From the NCBI GenBank assembly GCA_016712675.1, contig JADJQR010000001.1:3286001-3350000 (forward strand): a DNA stretch of 64,000 nt, read 5' to 3'. Positions 9,427 to 20,660 of the stretch are shown here, in pieces. The notes under the pieces were generated by a model that searched no databases, was not told the DNA's origin, and saw nothing but the letters and a program-made list of their open reading frames with translations. Source of the DNA: a bacterium (GTDB taxonomy: Bacteria; Krumholzibacteriota; Krumholzibacteriia; LZORAL124-64-63). Both the position numbers and the translations under genes were made by a program. Position 1 is the first letter of the stretch; each line of letters starts with the position of its first letter.

Positions 9427-9473
9427 CGTTTCGAGGACCCGGCTGCAGCCGGCCGGCCACAAGGAGACACCGG

Positions 9474-11006
9474 ATGGACGACACGATGCCCCGAACCTCC
9501 CCTCCGTCGCCGCGGGACCCGGTCCCGGTGGCCCCCGTGCGCGCGGTGATCCCCGCCGACCTCGAGACGCCGGTCTCGGTGTTCCTGAAGCTCGAGGGCC
9601 GGGGCGCCGTCTTCCTGCTCGAGAGCGTCGAGCGCGGGCTGCAGATGGGGCGCTTTTCGTTCATCGGCCTGGACCCGGGCGCGGAGATGACGCTGCAGGA
9701 CGAGGTCGTGACGGTGGCCTACCGGGGCGAAGGCGGACACCGCACCGTCAGCGCCCCGGTGGACCCCGCGGACCCGCTGGCCGCGGTGCGGGCCGAGCTG
9801 GCGCGCACGCCCCTGGCCCCCTCGCCCGACCGCCCCCTGCCGCCGCCGCTGGGCGGGGCGGTGGGCTACCTGGGCTACGACCTGGTGCGCTACTTCGACG
9901 GCATCGGGCTGCCCGAGGGCGGCGGCGACGGGTTGCCCGCGTTCCATTTCGTGGTGCCGCGCACGATGGTCGTCTTCGACCATGCGCGCAGCGAACTGGA
10001 GATCCTCGCGCTGCCGGACGGTCCGTCGGTGGCCGAGCGCGAGCGGGCGCAGGCGCGGATCGAGGCGCTGCTCGCGCTGCTGGCGGCCCCGCTGCCGGCC
10101 TCGGCGCTGCGCGACGGGCCCAGGCTGGACGCTCGGCCCCCGCAGGCCGAAGGGTCCGCGACGGGCGCCGGCGGCCGACTGCGCCCCGATGTCACCCGCG
10201 AGGAATTCATGGACCGCGTCACGCGCGCCCAGGAGCACATCCTGGCCGGCGACGCGTTCCAGATCGTGCTCAGCCAGCGCCTGGCAGGCCCCGCGACGGT
10301 GCCGCCGTTCGCGGTCTACCGGGCGCTGCGCATCCTCAACCCGAGTCCCTACCTGTTCTACCTGGACTTCGGGGATCACCAACTGGTGGGCTCGTCGCCG
10401 GAGATGCTCGTGCGGCTGCACGAGGGACGGCTACACGTGAATCCCATCGCCGGCACGCGCGCGCGCGGGGACACCGCGGCCGCCGACAACGAACTGGCGG
10501 CCGACCTGCTGGCCGACGCCAAGGAGCGCGCCGAGCACGTGATGCTGGTCGACCTCGGCCGCAACGACCTGGGCCGTGTCTGCCGGCTGGGCTCGGTCCG
10601 CGTCGACGACTTCATGACCGTCGAGCGCTACAGCCACGTGATGCACCTGGTCTCGCGCGTGTCGGGCGACCTGCTGCCGGGCCTGGACATGTTCGATGCC
10701 CTGCGGGCGACCTTCCCGGCCGGCACCGTGACCGGAGCCCCGAAGATCCGCGCGATGCAGATCATCAGCGACCTCGAGGGCCGCAGCCGGGGCCACTACG
10801 CCGGGGCCGTCGGCTACTTCGGCCAGGCCGGCGACATGGACATGTGCATCGCCATCCGCACGCTGCTGCGGCGCGGCGACACGTACAGCGTCCAGGCGGG
10901 CGCGGGCATCGTCGCCGACTCGGAGCCCGCCCGCGAGTACCAGGAGACGCTGGACAAGATGGGCGCCCTGGCCCGCGCCGTCCGCCTGGCCGGACAGGAG
11001 GGCTGA
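9474..11006 (+). CDS. trpE: Anthranilate synthase component I
   Basis: 510 residues. With TrpG it converts chorismate and glutamine to anthranilate. The N-terminal regulatory motif LLES is at 48-51, the tryptophan-binding site of feedback-sensitive enzymes, so inhibition by Trp is likely. The chorismate-binding part shows DAFQIVLSQR, PIAGTRARG, VDLGRNDLGRV, AGTVTGAPKIRAM and GAVGYF in the right order. AAGGAG precedes the ATG. First structural gene of the operon; one base separates its stop from the trpG start. Confidence 0.97.
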   Translation: MDDTMPRTSPPSPRDPVPVAPVRAVIPADLETPVSVFLKLEGRGAVFLLESVERGLQMGRFSFIGLDPGAEMTLQDEVVTVAYRGEGGHRTVSAPVDPADPLAAVRAELARTPLAPSPDRPLPPPLGGAVGYLGYDLVRYFDGIGLPEGGGDGLPAFHFVVPRTMVVFDHARSELEILALPDGPSVAERERAQARIEALLALLAAPLPASALRDGPRLDARPPQAEGSATGAGGRLRPDVTREEFMDRVTRAQEHILAGDAFQIVLSQRLAGPATVPPFAVYRALRILNPSPYLFYLDFGDHQLVGSSPEMLVRLHEGRLHVNPIAGTRARGDTAAADNELAADLLADAKERAEHVMLVDLGRNDLGRVCRLGSVRVDDFMTVERYSHVMHLVSRVSGDLLPGLDMFDALRATFPAGTVTGAPKIRAMQIISDLEGRSRGHYAGAVGYFGQAGDMDMCIAIRTLLRRGDTYSVQAGAGIVADSEPAREYQETLDKMGALARAVRLAGQEG

Positions 11007-11007
11007 G

Positions 11008-11590
11008 ATGATCCTCCTGATCGACAACTACGATTCGTTCACCTGGAACCTGGTGCAGGCCCTGGGCAGCCAGGGGGCCGACGTGCGCGTCGTCCGCAAC
11101 GACGCGATCACCGTCGCCGACGCCGTGGCGCTGCGGCCGGCCGCGCTGGTCGTGTCGCCGGGGCCGGGCGGTCCGCGCGACGCGGGCGTGAGCCTGGCCC
11201 TGATCGAGGCGCTGGCGACGAGCGTGCCCGTGCTGGGGGTGTGCCTGGGGCACCAGTGCATCGTGCAGGCGTTCGGCGGCAGCGTGATCCGCGCCGCGCG
11301 GCCCGTGCACGGCAAGACCAGCCGCATCTACCACGACGGCGCGGGCATCTACGCGGGCCTCTCCAACCCCTTCGAGGCGGCGCGCTACCATTCGCTGATC
11401 GCCGCCGAGGCCGACCTGCCCCCCACGCTGCGCGTGACCGCCTACACCTCCGACGGCGAGATCATGGGCGTTCGGCACGTCCAGCACGCGGTCGAGGGCG
11501 TGCAGTTCCATCCCGAGTCCATCCTGACGACCGAGGGCCGGCTGCTGCTGGCCAACTTCCTGGGCGCCGTGCGCGCCGCCGGGGGACAGC

Positions 11591-11598
<8 letters not shown>
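11008..11598 (+). CDS. trpG: Anthranilate synthase component II (glutamine amidotransferase)
   Basis: 196 residues, class I glutamine amidotransferase. It supplies ammonia to TrpE. The triad is complete: Cys79 in GVCLGHQ, and His168 and Glu170 in FHPES. DNYDSFTWNLVQ opens the protein. Such subunits can also serve p-aminobenzoate synthase; the operon position makes the tryptophan role primary. Its last 8 bp overlap the start of trpD, so the genes are coupled. Confidence 0.96.
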
Positions 11599-15295
<3,697 letters not shown>

Positions 15296-15312
<17 letters not shown>

Positions 15313-16126
15313 TCTCTGCGGCAACCTGCGCGCACGCGGGGAACGGCCGCTGGTGCCGTTCCTGACGGCCGGGTTCCCCGACGACGCGCGCTGCCGCGCG
15401 GCCTTGCGTGGTGTGAGGGACGCTGGTTGCAGCCTGGTCGAGATCGGCGTGCCGTTCAGCGACCCGGTCGCCGACGGCCCGGTCATCCAGGCCGCCTCGC
15501 AGCAGGCGCTGGCCCGGGGCATGACGCCCCCACAGGCGCTGGAACTGGCGGCCTGGGCCTCGGCCGAACTGGGCCTGGCCGTGGCGCTGATGGGGTACCT
15601 GAACCCCGTGCTCCGCCAGGGCGAGGCCGTCTTCGCGGCAGCGGCCGCCGCGGCCGGCGCGGTCGGGGTGATCGTGCCCGACCTGCCGCTGGAGGAGGCC
15701 GGCAGCCTGCGCGCCGAACTGGCCGCGCGGCAGGTGGACCTGGTCTCGCTCGTGGCGCCGACCACCGGCCCGGAGCGCCTGGGCCGCGCGGCCGCCGCCT
15801 CGAGCGGCTTCCTCTACCTCGTCTCGGTGGCCGGCGTGACGGGGGCGGCGACGGGCGCCGGCGACGGGCTCGAGAACTACGTGGCCCGCGTGCGCGCGGC
15901 CTGTTCCCTGCCGCTCTACGTGGGCTTCGGCGTCGGCACGCCGGCGCAGGCGGCGCGCGTGACCGCGTGCGCCGACGGCGTCATCGTCGGCAGCGCCCTG
16001 CTGCGGCGGCTGGGCACGGCGGCGGACGCGGGCCAGGCGCAAGCCCTGGCCAGGGATTTCTGCGGCGAGTTGCGTGCAGCGATGGCACCAGGCCCGAAAG
16101 CGGGCGGGAAGGACAGACACGAATGA
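15296..16126 (+). CDS. trpA: Tryptophan synthase alpha chain
   Basis: 276 residues. It cleaves indole-3-glycerol phosphate to indole, which passes to the beta subunit. The catalytic pair falls exactly at the canonical numbers: Glu49 and Asp60 in [14 protein letters not shown]. Phosphate-site blocks near the end ([20 protein letters not shown]) are present. It starts inside the end of the trpCFB frame. Its partner subunit here is the C-terminal third of that fusion, so the alpha-beta complex would carry TrpC and TrpF along. The stop overlaps the next start as ATGA. Confidence 0.96.
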
Positions 16127-17151
16127 TCATCGTCATGCGTGAAAACGCGACGTTGCAGGAGCTGAGCGGCGTCATCCGCGAGTTGGAGACCCGCGGGCTG
16201 CGACCGCGACCCTCGCACGGGACGCGGCGCACCGTCGTCGGCGTGATGGAAGCCGGCGCCGCGCAACTGGAGGGCGTGGCATCCCTGCCCGGCGTCGAGC
16301 AGGTCTCGACCATGTCCAGCAGCTTCAAGATGGTCAGCCGCGACTTCCGCGCCGAGCCGACGGTGATCGGCCTCGGCGGCGCGCAGGTCGGCGGGCGGAA
16401 CTTCGTGGTGATGGCCGGTCCCTGCGCGGTCGAATCCACGGAGCAGCTGCTGGCCTGCGCGCGGCAGGTGAAGGCCTGCGGCGGCAGCGCGCTGCGTGGA
16501 GGCGCCTTCAAGCCGCGCACGTCACCCTACAGCTTCCAGGGGCTGGGCGAGGAGGGATTGCGCATCCTGGCCGCCGCGCGCGAGGAGACCGGGCTGCCGG
16601 TGATCACCGAGGTGGTCTCGCCCGAAGCCGTGCCGCTGGTGGCGCGCTACGCCGACGCGCTGCAGATCGGCGCGCGCAACATGCAGAACTACGCGCTGCT
16701 CGAGGCCGTGGGCCGCGAGCGCAAGCCGGTGCTGCTCAAGCGCGGGCTGATGTCGACCATCGAGGAACTGCTGCTGGCCGCCGAATACCTGCTGTCCAAC
16801 GGCAATCACCAGGTGATGCTGTGCGAGCGCGGCATCCGCACTTTCGAGCGCGCGACCCGTAACACCCTGGACCTGTCGGCGATCCCGGTGATCAAGCAGC
16901 TGAGTCACCTGCCGGTGATCGTCGACCCCAGCCACGGTGTCGGCCACAGTGCCTATGTCGAGTCGATGTGCCGCGCCGCGGCTGCCGCCGGCGCTGACGG
17001 CATCATCGTCGAGATGCACCCGGACCCGGCAAAGGCGGTCTCCGACGGGCAGCAGAGCCTGGACTTCGGGGCCTTCGCGCGGATGATGGATGCGGTGCGC
17101 CCGGTGGCCGCGGCGGTGGGCAGGCCGTTGCCTGGCGCAGCGGCGGGGTGA
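16123..17151 (+). CDS. aroF: 3-Deoxy-7-phosphoheptulonate (DAHP) synthase, type I-beta
   Basis: 342 residues. It condenses PEP and erythrose 4-phosphate, the first step of aromatic synthesis. An N-terminal ferredoxin-like regulatory domain (1-72, starting [10 protein letters not shown]) precedes the barrel with [53 protein letters not shown] and VDPSHGVGH. The architecture matches the AroA-I-beta/KDO8PS-like group of Thermotoga and Bacillus. Last gene of the trp operon, so Trp-controlled attenuation would also govern entry into the shikimate pathway. Confidence 0.95.
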   Translation: MIIVMRENATLQELSGVIRELETRGLRPRPSHGTRRTVVGVMEAGAAQLEGVASLPGVEQVSTMSSSFKMVSRDFRAEPTVIGLGGAQVGGRNFVVMAGPCAVESTEQLLACARQVKACGGSALRGGAFKPRTSPYSFQGLGEEGLRILAAAREETGLPVITEVVSPEAVPLVARYADALQIGARNMQNYALLEAVGRERKPVLLKRGLMSTIEELLLAAEYLLSNGNHQVMLCERGIRTFERATRNTLDLSAIPVIKQLSHLPVIVDPSHGVGHSAYVESMCRAAAAAGADGIIVEMHPDPAKAVSDGQQSLDFGAFARMMDAVRPVAAAVGRPLPGAAAG

Positions 17152-17164
17152 CCGCGCAAGGACA

Positions 17165-17200
17165 GCCGCCGGCGGTGGACCTGGGTCGACCGCCGGCGGC
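17165..17200 (+). terminator. Strong hairpin after the trp operon
   Basis: GCCGCCGGCGGT and ACCGCCGGCGGC (12 bp, perfect) enclose an inner GACC/GGTC pair. It begins 14 bp after the aroF stop. No U-tract follows, so it may be a Rho-assisted end or an mRNA 3' stabiliser. Confidence 0.5.
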
Positions 17201-17439
17201 CGGGACAGTCGCAGGCCCAGTCCTCCCAGCCCGTGCCCACGACAGGCTGATTCAGCAATCCGCGAGCCAGCGGCGGCTGTCGGTTGCCGGCCAAGGCGGA
17301 CAGGCGCCCATTAGGTTGTGCCGCAAGGATCTGGGACCGCTGGCGGAGCGCCTGATCAACGCGCCGACCATCGCGGCGTGTCCCGGTGTCCTGCGCAGGC
17401 CCAGGTGCCGGCCAGGGCGCGCCGGGCGCATGCACGTGA

Positions 17440-17582
17440 TGTGTTGTGCCGTCGAAATTGTGTCTGGCCCCGGAGGCCCAAGATTTGCATAATAGGACAT
17501 CAAATCATGGAAGTGGACGATAAAAACCTGGCCGGCAAACCGGCCTGATTCGCGCCGGACACAATTTCGGCGGCACAACGCA
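17440..17582. repeat. Long inverted repeat (29 bp arms) around an AT-rich core
   Basis: Left arm 17440-17468 and right arm 17554-17582 are complementary over 29 positions with three mismatches. All three are T opposite G (17442/17580, 17452/17570, 17465/17557), so a plus-strand RNA could pair along the whole arm using G-U pairs. The core (17469-17553) contains a much AT-richer stretch (17481-17527) and a small perfect hairpin, GGCCGG-CAAA-CCGGCC (17530-17545). GTGATG occurs on both flanks (17436 and 17584). It could be a MITE-like remnant or a structured RNA. No transposase is near, and integron attC features are absent. Confidence 0.6.
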
Positions 17583-17679
17583 GGTGATGGGGCCGGAAAT
17601 GCGGGACTGCCGCGCCTCGGCGCCGGGCGGCGCGGAGGTCGGCATGCCGGGACAGCGGGACACCGCCCGCCCGCCGGAC

Positions 17680-19962
17680 TCAGGAGAGCGGCTCGACTGC
17701 CCGGCCGGAGTGCTGCGGCTCCGGTTGCAGCGAGCGGACGAGGACCGCGACGATGTCCGGATCGAAGCGTTCCCCTGCGTCGCGCGTCATCACCGCCAGC
17801 GCCTCGTCGGGCGTCACCGGAGCGCGCAGCGCGTCGCCGACCAGCAGCGCGACCCAGTTCTCGACGACCTTCACGATGCGCGCGGCCAGCGGGATCTGCC
17901 GGCCCTTGAGCCCCAGCGGGAACCCCTTCCCGTTGAAGCGCTCGTGGTGCGCGGCGACGACATCGATCGCGGTCTGCGGCGCCTGCAGCCCGCGCAGCAG
18001 CGCTGCGCCCTCGGTCGGGTGCTGTCGGAAACGGGGCCACTGCGTCGGATCCATGGCGGAACGGGGGCCCGTCAACGCGTCCTCGCGGGCGGCCAGTCCC
18101 AGATCGCGCAGCAGGCAGCCCTGCACCAGGTCACGCTCCTGCTCGGCCGTGAAGCCCATCGCCCGGCTCAGGCGACGCAGGTGGGGGATCATGGCGCCGG
18201 TCAGGGCGTGGACGCCTAGAGCACGTCTCTCGTTCTGCTCGACCACCAGGCGGAGGATCTCGAGGTCGCAGTCGATGGTCGACGGCCCGGCGTCCAGGCG
18301 GCGCAGCAGGCGCGAGGCCTCGCCGAAGATCTCCGTCAGCACCGGCGGCAGGTCCTGACCGGGGAACGACGGCTCGAGCCCCAGCAGCGCCGATCCGAGG
18401 AACTCGTCCTGCCAGCGGAGACCCACGATCCAGTCGACGCCGGCCTCGAGCAGCGACTCGCGCGTCTGTCGGAAGAAGTTCGGGAGGTTCGTCGCGCGCA
18501 CGGGCATTTCCATCTGGCGCAGGAAATGGCGCAGCTTGGTGTCACCGAGGTCCAGCCTGTCCCAGGCGGCGGTGTCGCCGACCAGGACCTGGGGCCGCGC
18601 CGCGTCCGGCGCCAGGAAGCCGACGCCGCGCAGAGGCAAGACGGGCCAGACGTGGCGTGCCAGCAGGCGCCAGAAGTGCTGCACGTCGCTCGCTTCCGGC
18701 AGCTTCAGGGCCAGTTGCATCAGGGCGTCATCGAGGGCCTCTTCGTGGGCGTCCGCGGCGCACCACGGGCGCCCGGTCTGCGAGAACTCGGAGACGCCCG
18801 GCGCCGGCTCCGCCGCGTGCCGGTCGGTGGTGGTCTGCGACGAGGTCGCCGTGGCCGGAACGGCCGGCATCGCCAGCGCGTCGGCCAGCAGGCGCATCAG
18901 GAGCTCGAGGGCGAAGTGCTCGGCGACCGTGTATTCGCTCTCGCCTTCGCCGCGCACCAGCAGCAGCGAGGCGACAAGCTGTCCGTCCGTCCGGATCGGC
19001 AGCAGCAGATCCGGCGTCAGGTTCTCCAGCAGCTCCGCCTCCGCCGGCAGCAGGTCGGCGTCCGCGATGTCAAGCATGGTCAGCGGACCGCTGGCCTCCA
19101 GCAACTGCGCTGCCAACGAGCCGTCGGCCGGCACCGCCCACTGGCAGTGGGCGTCCTGCAGCAGATCCTCGCTGCGCGTCAGCAACACCGCGTCGTCGGC
19201 CAGTCCATGGCTGAACAGGAGGTTGCGCACCGCGACGGCGAAGTCGGCGTCGCCCTCGCCCGGCTTCCAGCGACCGAGCTCGGCCGCGGCCTCGGCCAGC
19301 GAGGTGTAGTGATGGTCCTTGCGACGGCCGCCCGGGCCGGCCACCTCTTCCTCGTCGCGACCGTTGAACTCGTCAAGGACATCCTGCACGGCATCGCGCG
19401 CCTCGTCGGCGACGGCCACTACCGGTGAGTCGGAGCCTACCTGGGCTCCTTGCGGCGACGCGGCATCGAGCTCGACGGCCAGTTCCTCGTCGTCGAACGC
19501 CGCGATGGCGCCGACGTCCGCGGTCGAGGCGCCGATCGCCTCATCGGCACCGCGATCGTCAGTGACGGAATCGGCCGCCGACTCCTCGGCGTCCGGGTCC
19601 CAGTGGTAGCCTTCGTCGCTGAACCGGGCCTGGGCGGTGGCGACATCCGGGAAGTACCGCAGCGGCAGGTCGTCGAACCGCTGCTGCAGGAAGCGGCGCA
19701 CCGTCACGCCGGCACCGACGAACACGGCCTCGCCACCGCGCGACGTCAGGCTGAGCTGGAAATCGGCGAGCACCAGGGCGCCGCCGCCGCCGAGAGCACC
19801 GAGCTCGGTCATGTCCAGGACCACGTGCAGCTTGCCCCGTTCGAGGCAGCGGTCGGCCAGCGCCAGCAGGTTCTGCTTGTCGGCGCGGGCCACCGTGCCG
19901 CTCAGCCCGACACCGAACAAATGCGGCTCTTCGAGTTCCAGCGGCGTGAAGCGGATGGCCAT
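17680..19962 (-). CDS. STAS domain / GAF-like / degenerate HD-GYP protein
   Basis: 760 residues. Residues 1-115 resemble a STAS (anti-sigma antagonist-like) fold: HVVLDMTELGALGGGGALVLADFQ, with Gly where phosphorylated antagonists have Ser. The middle (about 230-570) has two GAF-like sensory stretches separated by acidic linkers. The C-terminus (about 590-745) aligns to HD-GYP phosphodiesterases through HHERFNGKGFP and GRQIPLAARIVKVVENW. The first metal motif HDxGK is replaced by R-D-L-G-L, so c-di-GMP hydrolysis is doubtful and a binding or scaffold role is plausible. The ATG at 19962 follows GCAGAGG. The gene is 125 bp after the small HTH gene on the same strand. Confidence 0.72.
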   Translation of the reverse strand: MAIRFTPLELEEPHLFGVGLSGTVARADKQNLLALADRCLERGKLHVVLDMTELGALGGGGALVLADFQLSLTSRGGEAVFVGAGVTVRRFLQQRFDDLPLRYFPDVATAQARFSDEGYHWDPDAEESAADSVTDDRGADEAIGASTADVGAIAAFDDEELAVELDAASPQGAQVGSDSPVVAVADEARDAVQDVLDEFNGRDEEEVAGPGGRRKDHHYTSLAEAAAELGRWKPGEGDADFAVAVRNLLFSHGLADDAVLLTRSEDLLQDAHCQWAVPADGSLAAQLLEASGPLTMLDIADADLLPAEAELLENLTPDLLLPIRTDGQLVASLLLVRGEGESEYTVAEHFALELLMRLLADALAMPAVPATATSSQTTTDRHAAEPAPGVSEFSQTGRPWCAADAHEEALDDALMQLALKLPEASDVQHFWRLLARHVWPVLPLRGVGFLAPDAARPQVLVGDTAAWDRLDLGDTKLRHFLRQMEMPVRATNLPNFFRQTRESLLEAGVDWIVGLRWQDEFLGSALLGLEPSFPGQDLPPVLTEIFGEASRLLRRLDAGPSTIDCDLEILRLVVEQNERRALGVHALTGAMIPHLRRLSRAMGFTAEQERDLVQGCLLRDLGLAAREDALTGPRSAMDPTQWPRFRQHPTEGAALLRGLQAPQTAIDVVAAHHERFNGKGFPLGLKGRQIPLAARIVKVVENWVALLVGDALRAPVTPDEALAVMTRDAGERFDPDIVAVLVRSLQPEPQHSGRAVEPLS

Positions 19963-19983
19963 GGATCAGACCTCTGCCTGAGC

Positions 19984-20017
19984 CACGGCGGCGCGGGGAC
20001 ATCCCCGCGCTGCCGTG
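19984..20017 (-). promoter_or_regulatory. Hairpin in the leader of the STAS/HD-GYP gene
   Basis: 15-bp arms (19984-19998 and 20003-20017, one mismatch) with loop ACAT, ending 21 bp before the start codon. A second inverted pair (GTGACCCTG at 20036-20044, CAGGGTCAC at 20083-20091) overlaps the end of the HTH gene. Either a terminator-like boundary between the two genes or an mRNA leader structure; no U-tract is present. Confidence 0.5.
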
Positions 20018-20087
20018 TCGAACCTCGGGACCGCCGTGACCCTGTCGCGCAGGCGCGCGCACGCGCAATCGTACCGTCGCCGCAGGG

Positions 20088-20306
20088 TCACACGAGCGCC
20101 TCGGCCAGCCAGTTGTCGAGCACCGAGCGCAGGAAGCGCCACTCGCTGCCGACCTTGCGGGCCGGGATCTTCCCTTCTTTCGCCAGTCTGCAGACGGTCT
20201 TGACGTGCATCTTGAGATAATCGGCCGCTTCCACCGACGTCATCACCTGACCGAACTGCTCTTCCCCCCCGATGTAGATCCTCGAGTTGTCATGGTTGTC
20301 GGGCAT
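20088..20306 (-). CDS. Small excisionase-type helix-turn-helix protein
   Basis: 72 residues from ATG 20306, preceded by AGGAGAG. An in-frame extension to 20369 lacks a ribosome site. Residues ~20-60 form the MerR/excisionase-like HTH (HTH_17 type): T-S-V-E-A-A-D-Y-L, then T-V-C-R-L-A-K-E-G-K-I-P-A-R-K-V and W-R-F. The name reflects the fold, not phage excision; no integrase or att site is seen. It probably binds DNA and may control the neighbouring sensory genes on the same strand. Small and acidic at the N-terminus. Confidence 0.8.
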   Translation of the reverse strand: MPDNHDNSRIYIGGEEQFGQVMTSVEAADYLKMHVKTVCRLAKEGKIPARKVGSEWRFLRSVLDNWLAEALV

Positions 20307-20660
20307 GGGGGCTCTCCTCTTAAGTGACCCGAGCGGGTGTGCCACGTTACGATCAGACAAAAAATGCAAGGGCCATGCCGCAAACCGTCAGAACGCGAAT
20401 CAGGCCCGAATCGGCGATTGGTGCCCTGGGCGCGCAATCCTGCGCCGTTCCAGGCCCTTTGGGCGGACGTCCGACCTGTGCAGGATACATCAAGGATCGG
20501 CGAGGCGTTGCAATCCGCCCGGTGCGAATCTGCCGCGCCGGCGAGCCGGGAGTCGGCGTCACGTTGGACGTCCCTGTCGTGCCTGGCTAACGCGCGGCGG
20601 GCGAGGCACTCGCCCCGCCCGCCAGCGGATCGTCCGAACTGTCGAGCCTGCCCGGTAGGG
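20307..20660. other. Intergenic region upstream of the HTH gene
   Basis: 354 bp without a gene. An A-rich patch near 20355-20365 (T-rich on the minus strand) probably belongs to the HTH gene promoter, but no clear hexamer pair stands out. A GC-rich hairpin (GGGCGAG-GCA-CTCGCCC around 20599-20616) sits just beyond the end of the coiled-coil gene and may terminate it. Confidence 0.4.

Larger units (their letters stand above)
17152..17679. other. Gene-free region downstream of trp operon
   Basis: 528 bp between the convergent aroF and STAS/HD-GYP genes. It holds the hairpin at 17165-17200 and the inverted-repeat element at 17440-17582. A 114-codon open frame at 17148-17492 has no recognisable protein character and I do not call it. 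Confidence 0.55.

Noticed and set aside
9182-9473. T-box riboswitch controlling the trp operon
   Set aside because: No AGGGUGGNACCGCG-like T-box sequence; the Trp-codon leader explains the region.
17440-17582. Integron attC site
   Set aside because: The arms lack the GTTRRRY/RYYYAAC core and extra-helical bases, and no integrase or cassettes are present.
20088-20306. Phage excisionase as sign of a prophage
   Set aside because: Only the HTH fold is shared. There is no integrase, att site or phage structural gene in the window.
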